Origin: a virus
DNA length: 24,475 nucleotides
Reading direction: 5' to 3' (one strand)
Virus record (IMG/VR): IMGVR_UViG_3300007072_000041
Span: 1 to 24,475 of that record
Positions 15,325-22,936 of the stretch are shown piece by piece. The notes under the pieces were generated by a model that did not search any database, was not told the origin of the DNA, and saw nothing but the letters and a program-made list of their open reading frames with translations. The translations under genes were made by a program, and so were the position numbers. The stretch's first letter is position 1. Each line of letters starts with the position of its first letter.

Positions 15325-18053
15325 GCGGTTCCGTGGATGTGCACGCCTACTATCGCCAGATCACCGAGGCCGACATCGGCGCAATCGCGCGCGAACTGCT
15401 GGGCGGCCGCATTGTTCAGGAGTCCCCGCAGACGCTGTTCTGCGATTGCCCGAACCACAAGAGCCAGTCGCGCCGCTCGCTCCACGTGATGCTCGACAAG
15501 CAGGGCTGGTACTGCTTCGGCTGCGGCGTGGGCGGCGACGTGCTGCAACTGGTCGAGTTCGTCCGCTTCGGCCGTGTGACGCGCGGGCAGTCGGGTCCGA
15601 TGCCGGAATCGCACCGCCAGGCGCGCGACTTCCTCGCCGCCCGCGCGGGCCTGCCGCCGCTCGCGCAGCTTGCCTCCGGTTCGCCGGAAGAGGCCGAGGC
15701 CGAGCACCGCCTCGCCCTGCGCGTGCGCGAGGCATTGACCGCGCTCGCCGGGATCTATCATGAGCGGCTCATGGGCAACGCCGAAGCGCTCGCCTGGTTC
15801 CGGGGCAAATACGGCATCCGCGAGGAGACGATCACGCGCCTGAAGATCGGCTACGCCGAGGACGGCACGCCGAGCGCGGCGCGCCTGCTCATGGATTCGC
15901 CCTCTGCCTTCACGCCGCGCGAACTGGCGGCGACGTCGGCCTTCCGGCCCACTGCGCAGGACGGCCTCGCTCCTTTCTTCGACCGCCGCATCGTGTTCCC
16001 GTACTGGAGCCGCGGCCATGTCGTCTTCCTGATCGGCCGGCGCACGCCGTGGACGCCCGAGGCCGATTGGGAGAAGCCGAAGTACAAGAAGTTGGCCGTC
16101 CGCAACGGCCGCAACCACAGCCACGTCGCTGGGTGCATCCGCAACGACGTGCTCTACAACGAGGACATCCTGCTCGCCCGGCCTGAGCGCGTCATCATCA
16201 CCGAGGGCGTCACCGACTGCATTTCGCTCATGGAGCATGGCTTCGCAGCCGTCTCGCCCGTCACGGTGCAGATCCGCGAGGCCGACTGGGAGCGGCTTGC
16301 CGGCAAGCTGGCGGGCGTCGGGACCGTCTTCCTCTGCCAGGACAACGAGGTCTCCGAGGCGGGCCTTCAAGGCGCGATGAAGACGGCGCGCCGGCTGGCT
16401 GGGCGCGGGATCGCCACGCGCGTGGCCGTGCTGCCGCTCGGCGAGAAACAGACGGCCGCCCGCGCCCGGCTCGCCGAACTTCCGAGCAATTGCCCGGAAG
16501 TGGAAGCGCTCCGGGCCGACGCCAAGATCGACGTCAACGAGTTCTTCGCTTCGGGCAAGACGGCCCAGGACTTCGAGGCCATTCTCGCCGCCGCGCAGAC
16601 GCCGCTCGAGATGGCGATCGCCAAGCTGCAGCCCGGCGCACAAGACCTGGCGCGATCTCTCGACCCGATCCTCGCCGAGGTGCATCAACTCGACCCAATC
16701 GAGCAGCCGCGCTACCTGAAGCTCATTCAAGAGAAGTGCGGCAAGGAGCGTCTGCCCATCTCGGCCTTGCGGCAACAGATGAAGGTCGTGCGGATCGACT
16801 CGAGGGCGGGAAGCAAGGGCAGGCGTGCTGGCGCGCAGCCACTGCGGGACGACAATTGCGGCGCGGCGTCGTGGCGCAACGATCTTCTGCTGAACCTCAA
16901 CGGCACAATCAAACCCGTGCTCGCCAACGCGATCACCGCGCTGCGCGGCGCGCCCGAATGGAACGGCGCTCTGGCCTACAACGAGTTCGCCAACTGCACC
17001 GTGCTGCGCAAGCCCGCGCCCTGGATGAAACCCGGCGCGGGCGTCCACGAGGAATGGACCCCGAACCACGACGTGCTCGCCACCGAGTGGCTCCACCACC
17101 AGGGCATCTTCGTGCCGGTCGACGTCACCGGCCAGGCGATCGAAGCCGTGGCCCGGGAGTGCGGCATCCATCCAGTCCGGGAGTATCTCAAGAGCATCAC
17201 TTGGGATGGCGCCCCGCGCCTGGAGTCGTGGCTGTCCGACTACCTCGGCGTCGATCCTTCGCCTTATGCAGCGGCGGTCGGCTCTCGTTGGCTGATCTCG
17301 GCCGTGGCGCGCATGTTCGAGCCCGGCTCGAAGGCCGACTGCTGCCTGATCCTGGAAGGTGAACAGGGCATCCGCAAGTCGACCGCCCTGCGCATCCTGG
17401 CCGAGCCGTGGTTCACCGACGAGATCGCCGACCTCGGTTCGAAAGACGCCGCACTCCAGACGCGCGGCGTGTGGGTGATCGAGATCGCCGAACTGGATTC
17501 GATGTCCCGCTCCGAGATCGGCCGGATCAAGGCCTTCATGAGCCGGGCCGTCGACCGCTTCCGGCCGCCCTACGGCAAGCGCCTGATCACCTCTCCCCGC
17601 CAGTGCGTCTTCGCCGGCAGCGTGAATCACGGCACGTATCTGAGGGATGAAACCGGCGGGCGGCGTTTCTGGCCGGTCGAGTGCCGGGCGGCGGTGATCG
17701 ACACCGACGGCCTCGCCCTCGTCCGCGACCAACTGTGGGCCGAGGCCGTCTACCTCTACTTCGAGGGCAAGCCGTGGTGGCTCGATTCGGTCGAGCTCAA
17801 CCGTGAGGCGGCCGAAGAACAGGCCGAGCGCTACGAGGGCGATCCGTGGGACGAGCTGATCCTCAATTGGGTCGAGGGGCGGGATTCGGTGTCGATCCCG
17901 GAGATCCTCACGCACTGCATCGAGAAGAAGACCGAGATGTGGACGCAGATGGATCGCAACCGCGTGGCGCGGTGTTTGAGGGCGAACGGGTGGAGGATGT
18001 ACAAGGCCAGATACGGCGAGCGTCGTGAATGGCGGTATCGCCGCCTGCAATGA
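15321..18053 (+). CDS. Primase-helicase: CHC2/TOPRIM with VapE-type ATPase
   Basis: The protein has 910 residues. A CHC2-like zinc finger holds Cys43, His46, Cys65 and Cys68 ('WYCFGCGVGGDVLQLVEF'). The TOPRIM region has 'IITEGVTD' with Glu295 and 'CQDNE' with Asp341 and Glu343; the second acidic pair is D-x-E rather than D-x-D. From about residue 610, 'VREYLKSITWDGAPRLESWLSDYLGV' and Walker A 'GEQGIRKST' (680-688) mark a VapE/D5-type helicase, followed by 'WVIEIAELD' and 'GTYLRDETGGRRFWPVEC'. The enzyme primes and unwinds phage DNA, so it can replicate the element in place of host DnaG and DnaB. The ATG overlaps the RecD-like stop. The iteron-like cluster begins four bases after its stop, which supports a role as origin-associated replicase. 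Confidence 0.9.
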   Translation: MSGSVDVHAYYRQITEADIGAIARELLGGRIVQESPQTLFCDCPNHKSQSRRSLHVMLDKQGWYCFGCGVGGDVLQLVEFVRFGRVTRGQSGPMPESHRQARDFLAARAGLPPLAQLASGSPEEAEAEHRLALRVREALTALAGIYHERLMGNAEALAWFRGKYGIREETITRLKIGYAEDGTPSAARLLMDSPSAFTPRELAATSAFRPTAQDGLAPFFDRRIVFPYWSRGHVVFLIGRRTPWTPEADWEKPKYKKLAVRNGRNHSHVAGCIRNDVLYNEDILLARPERVIITEGVTDCISLMEHGFAAVSPVTVQIREADWERLAGKLAGVGTVFLCQDNEVSEAGLQGAMKTARRLAGRGIATRVAVLPLGEKQTAARARLAELPSNCPEVEALRADAKIDVNEFFASGKTAQDFEAILAAAQTPLEMAIAKLQPGAQDLARSLDPILAEVHQLDPIEQPRYLKLIQEKCGKERLPISALRQQMKVVRIDSRAGSKGRRAGAQPLRDDNCGAASWRNDLLLNLNGTIKPVLANAITALRGAPEWNGALAYNEFANCTVLRKPAPWMKPGAGVHEEWTPNHDVLATEWLHHQGIFVPVDVTGQAIEAVARECGIHPVREYLKSITWDGAPRLESWLSDYLGVDPSPYAAAVGSRWLISAVARMFEPGSKADCCLILEGEQGIRKSTALRILAEPWFTDEIADLGSKDAALQTRGVWVIEIAELDSMSRSEIGRIKAFMSRAVDRFRPPYGKRLITSPRQCVFAGSVNHGTYLRDETGGRRFWPVECRAAVIDTDGLALVRDQLWAEAVYLYFEGKPWWLDSVELNREAAEEQAERYEGDPWDELILNWVEGRDSVSIPEILTHCIEKKTEMWTQMDRNRVARCLRANGWRMYKARYGERREWRYRRLQ

Positions 18054-18056
18054 GCA

Positions 18057-18356
18057 GGTCCACGTCCTGAGCCCGGTCCACGTCCGGGTCCATGAGTCTC
18101 CATGGCTGCAACTCATTGAAGTGTAGCGGTTTGTCCACGAGGTCCACGAGGTCCACGTCTTTGTCTTTCTTTTGAGGACGAATTGATCACACACATGAGA
18201 AGAGAGAGAAAAGAGAATTTTTATGGAAAGAGTGAGAACACCCATGGTCCCCGTGGACCCGGTGGACCTAAACGAGCAAGCTATTTCGTATCAACAGTTT
18301 CCAGGGACGACATCTCCGTCGCGGCCATGGACCTGGTCCACGTCTCGCCGTGGACC
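18057..18356. repeat. Iteron-like cluster of GGTCCACG / CGTGGACC
   Basis: GGTCCACGTCC is at 18057-18067 and again at 18075-18085, with the degenerate GGTCCATGAG at 18087. A tandem 9-bp repeat has GTCCACGAG at 18133-18141, 18142-18150 and a third unit from 18151. Inverted copies are CGTGGACC (18252-18259) and GGTGGACC (18261-18268), then GGTCCACG (18335-18342) and CGTGGACC (18349-18356). At 18195-18235 the sequence turns unusually purine- and A/T-rich. Directly after a primase-helicase gene this looks like a replication origin or a cluster of regulator sites. The last units lie inside the next gene. Confidence 0.65.
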
Positions 18357-18968
18357 GCCCTGTTTGTCTCGACCAGCCTCGACACTTGGACCACCGGCCA
18401 GCCCGAGATCTTCGCCCGCGATGTCCAGATCGATGACGCGGCCTACCGGCGGCTGGACCCGGAATACTACGCCTGGCTGCGCTCGCGAATGAACCTGGCG
18501 AAACTCGCCGCGCAGGCGGGTCGGCTCGGCGAGGAGGAGTTCGAGGAACTGCGCGGGAAGTTCAACGCCGTGCATGAGTGGGCGATGGCTCACTTCGGGG
18601 AGGACGCGCTACGCGAGGCCGTCCGCAATTTCGACGCGCGCAACTATGCGCCGCCCGTCGCGGAACCCGGTCGGCCGGTTCGTGTGGCGCGCGCCGCTGA
18701 GAGTTCCACAGCGGAAATCGTAGCCATGGTGGATGCGATCCGCGATCAGGCGCGATCACTGGGCTGGACCCACGAGAGTCTCTACGGAGCGGGCGGCCCC
18801 GCACGTGCGCTGTTTGGGAAAGCCTGTGGCCTGGCGGGCCTGCTCCGTGCCACCGACCGGATCGGAGAGGTCACACGTCAATCCATCGAGATCATCCTGT
18901 CGAGCGGCGTGCGCCAGCGGTTCTACAACCCGGATGTCGAACAGCCCTGGATCCGGCGGCAGAAATAA
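18327..18968 (+). CDS. Unknown protein after the primase gene
   Basis: The protein has 213 residues from ATG at 18327. It has no family that I recognise. The conserved-looking part begins 'IDDAAYRRLDPEYYAWLRSRMNLAKLAAQ' (about 36-64) and continues through helical, charged stretches to an Arg-rich C-terminus. The start is uncertain. ATG at 18327 lacks a good ribosome site, while TTG at 18183 follows GAGGA (18174-18178) and would add 48 residues, mostly low-complexity sequence from the repeat cluster. A second frame opens at ATG 18223 and runs to 18492, but I regard it as a chance frame. A replication accessory role is possible from position only. Confidence 0.65.
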   Translation: MDLVHVSPWTALFVSTSLDTWTTGQPEIFARDVQIDDAAYRRLDPEYYAWLRSRMNLAKLAAQAGRLGEEEFEELRGKFNAVHEWAMAHFGEDALREAVRNFDARNYAPPVAEPGRPVRVARAAESSTAEIVAMVDAIRDQARSLGWTHESLYGAGGPARALFGKACGLAGLLRATDRIGEVTRQSIEIILSSGVRQRFYNPDVEQPWIRRQK

Positions 18969-18972
18969 GTTT

Positions 18973-18986
18973 TCTCATTTGTGAGA
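18973..18986. promoter_or_regulatory. Small inverted repeat after the unknown gene
   Basis: TCTCA (18973-18977) and TGAGA (18982-18986) are separated by TTTG, five bases after the stop of the preceding gene. It could be a weak terminator or a binding site. Further on, TATAGT at 19009-19014 is a possible -10 box without a matching -35. No more can be said of 18987-19151. Confidence 0.3.
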
Positions 18987-19151
18987 CAGATCCGCGCCCG
19001 CGCGAGTATATAGTACACGGAAGCCCGGCTCGCCCGGCCGGCCGCACAGCGGACGCCGCCTGAGGGAATCCATCCGGCAAATGACGACGAGCGCCGGGAC
19101 GCTCGTGAATCTCCTTCCCGCAGGCTCCGTGCTCGTTGTGTGCCTTCCCGC

Positions 19152-19493
19152 ATGAATGCCAGCATCCCTGTCTACCGCGCCGATGGGCGCCTGTACGACC
19201 ACGTCACCGAACGTGGCCTGGCCCGGCTTCAAGCCGCGGGGCTCGTCGCGCGCATCGTGCGGCACCGAAAGGGGCACATCAACCGGGCGATCCTTTTCGC
19301 CCGTCCCGGCGAGGCGCCGCTGCCGCGGACGGCTTACCTGGGCACGCGGTACAGCTTCCAGGACCACCTCGAGCACGGGCTTTGCTGGGACTTGAAGCGG
19401 CTGGGTGGCGACCGTTGGGGCACGAACTACGCGCCCGAGGAGGTGCGGCCCCTCTTCTTGCAGGTGGTGACCGGCTGCCTGGTCGAGCGGTGA
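19152..19493 (+). CDS. Hypothetical protein
   Basis: The protein has 113 residues and no named family that I recognise. It has a compact N-terminus with strands and a helix ('DHVTERGLARLQAAGLVARIVRHRKG'), a middle 'RAILFARPGE', and a C-terminal helix ending 'LFLQVVTGCLVER'. The alternative GTG at 19140 would add four residues. No clear Shine-Dalgarno precedes either start. The gene sits alone in a loosely packed stretch, with a perfect palindrome just after its stop. The basic helix near residues 20-45 could contact nucleic acid, but this is speculative. Confidence 0.6.
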   Translation: MNASIPVYRADGRLYDHVTERGLARLQAAGLVARIVRHRKGHINRAILFARPGEAPLPRTAYLGTRYSFQDHLEHGLCWDLKRLGGDRWGTNYAPEEVRPLFLQVVTGCLVER

Positions 19494-19495
19494 GC

Positions 19496-19518
19496 CATCT
19501 TCGGAAATTCCGAAGATG
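19496..19518. repeat. Perfect 11-bp-arm palindrome after the hypothetical gene
   Basis: CATCTTCGGAA (19496-19506) and TTCCGAAGATG (19508-19518) are exact reverse complements around one A, beginning three bases after the stop. As RNA it would form a 9-bp stem with a five-base loop. No T-run follows, so a terminator is uncertain. Beyond it, TGACACGG occurs at 19606 and 19616, a 10-bp period; 19519-19772 otherwise has no gene I can support. Confidence 0.55.
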
Positions 19519-19772
19519 CGAGGCAATCCTGGGTCCTTCATGGGCGGCGCGGCGGCGGGTAGGACGATGGCACGTTGCGGCTAGCCCCAAGATCAAAAAC
19601 TCGGCTGACACGGGTTGACACGGCGTGATGCAAGTGGATGGTACGGAACGCGTTGCGCTGTCACCCGACCCGCTCGCCGTGGTTGACAGGCCCTGAGATC
19701 TCGCCCCGCTCACACATGGCGGGCAAAACCCTTGTGATTCGAAACCAACCTTCGAAGGGAGAACAAACAACC

Positions 19773-20210
19773 ATGCCTGAAGTTGCCACGCCGAACCAGG
19801 CCGAACGCGAGTTCGAGACCGGGACGGACGAATCGTTCAAGAACACGAGCGCCACGGCCGGGGCCGCCCACAGCGAGAACCAGCGCGTGACGTTCGCCAA
19901 CATCAAGCGGACCTACGACGTCTACCAGGACCTGGACATCCAGGCCGCGCGCCAGGCGCTCGTCGAGCAGACGCGGCTGAACCAGATTGCCTCGCAGGCG
20001 CTCCAGAACGCGGTCGAGACGGCCAATCTGGTGTCGAAGCAGGCCGTGCGCCATGGCGACATCGCCATCGACGGCCAGTGGAATCCCGTGCAGCAGGGCG
20101 CGGGCGACACGCTGACCGCGCGGGCGGTGGCGATCGACGATGTCTCGCTCAAGGCCATCGGCGCGGTGGTCGCCGCCGCGGTGGCCGACGCGCTCGGCAA
20201 GAGCAAGTAG
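19773..20210 (+). CDS. Hypothetical helical protein, strong ribosome site
   Basis: The protein has 145 residues. The N-terminal 40 residues are acidic and Ser/Thr-rich. From about residue 44 it is helical ('KRTYDVYQDLDIQAARQAL'). The C-terminus has 'VSLKAIGAVVAAAVADALGKSK', an Ala-rich helix. AAGGGAG (around 19756) sits at normal spacing before the ATG. A GC-rich hairpin follows the stop, so this may be a separately transcribed, well-expressed gene. No family is recognised; a structural or DNA-binding role for the phage is possible but not shown. Confidence 0.65.
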   Translation: MPEVATPNQAEREFETGTDESFKNTSATAGAAHSENQRVTFANIKRTYDVYQDLDIQAARQALVEQTRLNQIASQALQNAVETANLVSKQAVRHGDIAIDGQWNPVQQGAGDTLTARAVAIDDVSLKAIGAVVAAAVADALGKSK

Positions 20211-20233
20211 TCTTTCTCCTCCGGGCAAGTGAA

Positions 20234-20272
20234 GGGGCGGCTCCGCACTCCTCCGCGGCGCCGCCCCGCTTT
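20234..20272 (+). terminator. Probable rho-independent terminator
   Basis: GGGGCGGC (20234-20241) and GCCGCCCC (20260-20267) form an 8-bp GC stem around 18 bases, followed by GCTTT. The stem is strong but the T-run is short, and the loop is longer than usual. It lies 24 bases after the stop of the preceding gene and 11 before the next start. Confidence 0.5.
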
Positions 20273-20282
20273 GTGAAATCCG

Positions 20283-20552
20283 ATGATTCGCGAACTGCGG
20301 ATCTGGTGGCGGCTGCGGCCGCTCGTCAAGCAATTCCAGGAGCTATCGAAGATGAAGTTCTCCGTCAACGTTGCGATTCAGATGCTGGCGCTGGCCGCGC
20401 AGGGCTTGAACGCCACCATCGACCTGCTGCCTGGGCGCGGCAAGTTCTGGGCCATGGTGGGGCTGTCGGCGGTGCAGGGTATAACCGCCGTGCTCGCCCA
20501 CTTCGCCAATCCCGACGGCACACCCGCGCAAGCACCCTACATCAAAAAGTGA
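20283..20552 (+). CDS. Small membrane protein, holin-like
   Basis: The protein has 89 residues. The first 23 are basic with a short helix. Two hydrophobic stretches follow, about 26-47 ('SVNVAIQMLALAAQGLNATI') and 55-75 ('FWAMVGLSAVQGITAVLAHF'). The tail is 'NPDGTPAQAPYIKK'. Two closely spaced membrane segments in such a small protein match class II holins in outline, but small phage membrane proteins of other kinds look the same. The methyltransferase gene starts within its stop (GTGA). No endolysin is visible next to it in this window. Confidence 0.6.
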   Translation: MIRELRIWWRLRPLVKQFQELSKMKFSVNVAIQMLALAAQGLNATIDLLPGRGKFWAMVGLSAVQGITAVLAHFANPDGTPAQAPYIKK

Positions 20553-21925
20553 AGACGGATATCCAGATCGAGCGCTGGCCCGTCGACCGGCTGGTTCCCT
20601 TCGCCCGCAATCCACGCACGCATACCGAGGAGCAGGTTGCCCAGATTGCGGCCTCGATCGTGGAGTTCGGCTGGACAAATCCGATCCTTGCCGGCAGCGA
20701 CGGGGTGGTTATCGCGGGCCATGCGCGCCTGCAAGCGGCGCGGAAACTGGGCCTGAGCGAAGTTCCGGTGATCGTAATTGATCACTTGACCGACGCGCAG
20801 CGGCGGGCCCTGGTGATCGCCGACAACCAGCTTGCCCTGGCAGGCACGGGATGGGATGAAGAGCTGCTGCGCGGCTTGCTCGTCGATCTGCGGCAGGACG
20901 AGTTTAACCTGGACCTGCTTGGGTTCTCCGATGAGGAGATCAACGCCTGGTTGACCCAGGAGCCCGACGCGCCGCTGGAAGGTCTCACGGAGGAAGATGC
21001 TGTCCCTGAGCCGCTCGAGGAGCCTGTCACTCGCCGCGGGGATTTATGGATCCTGGGCAACCACCGGTTACTATGCGGTGACTCGGCGAACAGCGAAGAT
21101 GTGAAGCGCCTTGTGGAAGGCGCGCCGGTCGACCTGGTCAACACCGACCCTCCCTATAATGTGCGCGTCGAGCCGCGCTCGAACAACGCCATCGCCGCCG
21201 GGCTTTCCTCCTTTGCGGGCTTGCAACACCATCAGAGCTTCGACGTTCACCGGGGCGCATCCAAGGCCAAGGCCACCACGAAGAAGATGCGGCCGAAGGA
21301 CCGCGCGCTCGCCAACGATTTCATGAAGGATGGCGATTACGATGTCCTTCTCCGTAAGTGGTTTTCCAACCTGGCTGAGGTGCTCAAGCCGGGTGGCAGC
21401 TTCTATCTGTGGGGCGGCTACGCCAACTGCGCGAACTACCCGCCGGCGCTGGCCGAATGCGGGCTCTACTTTTCGCAGGCCATCATCTGGGTTAAGGAAC
21501 ATCCGGTGCTCACCCGCAAGGACTTCATGGGCAATCACGAGTGGTGTTTCTATGGCTGGCGTGAAGGCGCCGCTCACTGGTTCAACCCGGAGATCACGAA
21601 CGCGACGGATGTGTGGAGCGTGAAAAAGGTCAGTCCGAACGCCATGGTCCATCTGACCGAGAAGCCGGTGGAACTGGCCGTGCGCGCCCTGACGTATTCC
21701 TCGAAAGCGGGCGAGACGGTGCTGGATCTATTCGGTGGTTCGGGCTCGACGCTGATCGCCTGTGAGAAGCTCGGGCGCCGGGCGCGCCTGATGGAGATCG
21801 ACCCGCCCTACTGTGATGTGATCATCCGCCGCTGGCAGGAATACGCCGGAAAGGCAGCGACGCTGGAAGGCGATGGGCGCAGCTTCAATGAAATCCGTGG
21901 CGAGCGAATCCAGGATCGAGCGTGA
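20549..21925 (+). CDS. DNA methyltransferase with ParB-like N-domain
   Basis: The protein has 458 residues from GTG at 20549. The N-terminal part (about 1-115) is a ParB-like domain ('LVPFARNPRTHTEEQVAQIAASI', 'VIAGHARLQAARKLGLSEVPV'). The catalytic part has DPPY at 200-203 and F-x-G-x-G at 'FGGSGS' (from F395). The DPPY motif before the F-x-G-x-G motif gives the beta-class order of amino-methyltransferases (N6-adenine or N4-cytosine). No restriction enzyme lies beside it, so it is an orphan that may protect the element's DNA or regulate genes. The ParB fusion is a recurrent phage architecture. The target sequence cannot be read from the protein. Confidence 0.9.
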   Translation: MKTDIQIERWPVDRLVPFARNPRTHTEEQVAQIAASIVEFGWTNPILAGSDGVVIAGHARLQAARKLGLSEVPVIVIDHLTDAQRRALVIADNQLALAGTGWDEELLRGLLVDLRQDEFNLDLLGFSDEEINAWLTQEPDAPLEGLTEEDAVPEPLEEPVTRRGDLWILGNHRLLCGDSANSEDVKRLVEGAPVDLVNTDPPYNVRVEPRSNNAIAAGLSSFAGLQHHQSFDVHRGASKAKATTKKMRPKDRALANDFMKDGDYDVLLRKWFSNLAEVLKPGGSFYLWGGYANCANYPPALAECGLYFSQAIIWVKEHPVLTRKDFMGNHEWCFYGWREGAAHWFNPEITNATDVWSVKKVSPNAMVHLTEKPVELAVRALTYSSKAGETVLDLFGGSGSTLIACEKLGRRARLMEIDPPYCDVIIRRWQEYAGKAATLEGDGRSFNEIRGERIQDRA

Positions 21926-22079
21926 GATCGAACGATGCCGCCAGGAGATTGCGGAGATCGAACGGCAGATCCTTGCCGGACATCCGGACGTCGCCGGCTT
22001 GTGCCTGGCGCTGCAAGACTGGGCGCAGGAGTTGCGGATCTTGCAGCGGGAGCGTGAGGAATGGATGAGCGGATCTTGA
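21888..22079 (+). CDS. Small coiled-coil protein
   Basis: A 63-residue, highly charged helical protein: 'REIERCRQEIAEIERQILAG' and 'AQELRILQREREEWM' are heptad-like. The start is uncertain: ATG at 21888 has no good ribosome site, while ATG at 21873, five codons upstream, sits only two bases after GGAAGG. Both lie within the end of the methyltransferase gene. It overlaps the next gene by 19 bases. No family is recognised. Confidence 0.55.
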   Translation: MKSVASESRIEREIERCRQEIAEIERQILAGHPDVAGLCLALQDWAQELRILQREREEWMSGS

Positions 22080-22315
22080 CGGCCATCGTGCCCGCCATCG
22101 GGCTGGTCTCTGGGCTCATCGCGACCTACGTCAGTCTCCAGAATCGGGCGTTGCTGGCCGAGGTGCGGAAGGAGTTGGCTGAACTCGAGAGCCGCATCAT
22201 TTTGCGCCTCAATGGTCTGTACGTCAGGCGGGCCGAATGCGAGCTGCACAACGCGCTGCTGGAGGAACGAATCGAGGGGATGATGCGGCAGAAGAGAGAA
22301 GCCGCCAGCGACTGA
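22061..22315 (+). CDS. Small membrane-anchored coiled-coil protein
   Basis: The protein has 84 residues. A single hydrophobic segment (about 5-25, 'ILTAIVPAIGLVSGLIATYV') is followed by a charged helical tail ('LAEVRKELAELESRIILRL', 'NALLEERIEGMM'). Such a short N-anchored coiled coil resembles phage Rz/spanin-like or holin-associated proteins in outline, but there is no specific match. The TGAGGA before the ATG at 22061 provides a reasonable ribosome site. The convergent minus-strand gene ends 28 bases downstream. Confidence 0.6.
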   Translation: MDERILTAIVPAIGLVSGLIATYVSLQNRALLAEVRKELAELESRIILRLNGLYVRRAECELHNALLEERIEGMMRQKREAASD

Positions 22316-22343
22316 GGCTGGCGGCGGAGGGATGGTGATGGCG

Positions 22344-22922
22344 CTATTGCGGTGTGATGCGATACGCCCTGGCGCCTTCGGGCGTCTTGAACGATTCGAC
22401 CGCAAGACCCATCTTCTTGCCGAGCGCGCCGGAGAGGAAGCCGCGCACCGAATGTGCCATCCAGCCGGTGGCGGACTGGATGTCGGCGAGCGTGGCGCCT
22501 TCGGGCCGGCGCAGCAGTTCGAGCACGATGGCCTTCTTGCTGCCCTCGCGCGCCTCCTTGGGCCCGGCGGCGTTGCCTTCGGGCTGGGCCTCCTTGGTCG
22601 TCTTGGCCTTTTTCGGCGCGTCGTTGCTGGATGGACGGGCGGCCGCCTGGGGCGCAGGGGCGGGCATCAGGGCCTGGATGGCGCGCCAGATCCGCGCAAC
22701 GGCGGTCTTGCGGTCGGTGAACTTCTTCACCGGCTTCAGGTCGCCGAAGGGCGGCACACCGGCGAAGCTGTTCCAGATCTCGACCAGCCGCTCGGCGGGC
22801 CAGTGGGTGGCGAGCTTGGCCAGTTCCTTCTCGCTCGCGAAGTGCGCCTGGCCTTCGGGGACCGCCTCCCCGGCGAGGTAGGCGGTGATGGTGTTGTCGT
22901 TGTCGATGGCAAACGTCGTCAT
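22344..22922 (-). CDS. DUF3489 family protein
   Basis: The protein has 192 residues. The first 80 are of mixed character ('MTTFAIDNDNTITAYLAGEA'), then an Ala/Pro/Lys-rich linker (about 85-125). The C-terminal domain ('KKAIVLELLRRPEGATLADI' and 'GWMAHSVRGFLSGALGKKMG') matches DUF3489, a small winged-helix-like domain. The minus-strand ATG at 22922 is preceded by AAAGGA. DUF3489 genes often occur beside DUF2924 and serine recombinases; here the other members of that set lie 18 kb away. This gene is last in a four-gene minus-strand operon. A regulatory role in recombination is a reasonable inference. Confidence 0.8.
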   Translation of the reverse strand: MTTFAIDNDNTITAYLAGEAVPEGQAHFASEKELAKLATHWPAERLVEIWNSFAGVPPFGDLKPVKKFTDRKTAVARIWRAIQALMPAPAPQAAARPSSNDAPKKAKTTKEAQPEGNAAGPKEAREGSKKAIVLELLRRPEGATLADIQSATGWMAHSVRGFLSGALGKKMGLAVESFKTPEGARAYRITPQ

Positions 22923-22936
22923 GGTGGTTGTCCTTT

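Noticed and set aside
15183-18245. Minus-strand open frame of 1020 codons
   Set aside because: It is antisense to the primase-helicase, whose motifs are clear, and has no recognisable domain. It is a frame shadow in GC-rich DNA.
18057-18356. A CRISPR array
   Set aside because: Repeat units are 8-11 bases with irregular spacing and mixed orientation, not 25-40 base repeats with uniform spacers, and no cas genes are present.
18223-18492. An 89-codon frame overlapping the gene at 18327
   Set aside because: Beyond its first 35 codons it becomes Ser/Arg/Pro-rich in the manner of a shifted shadow of the gene in the other frame.
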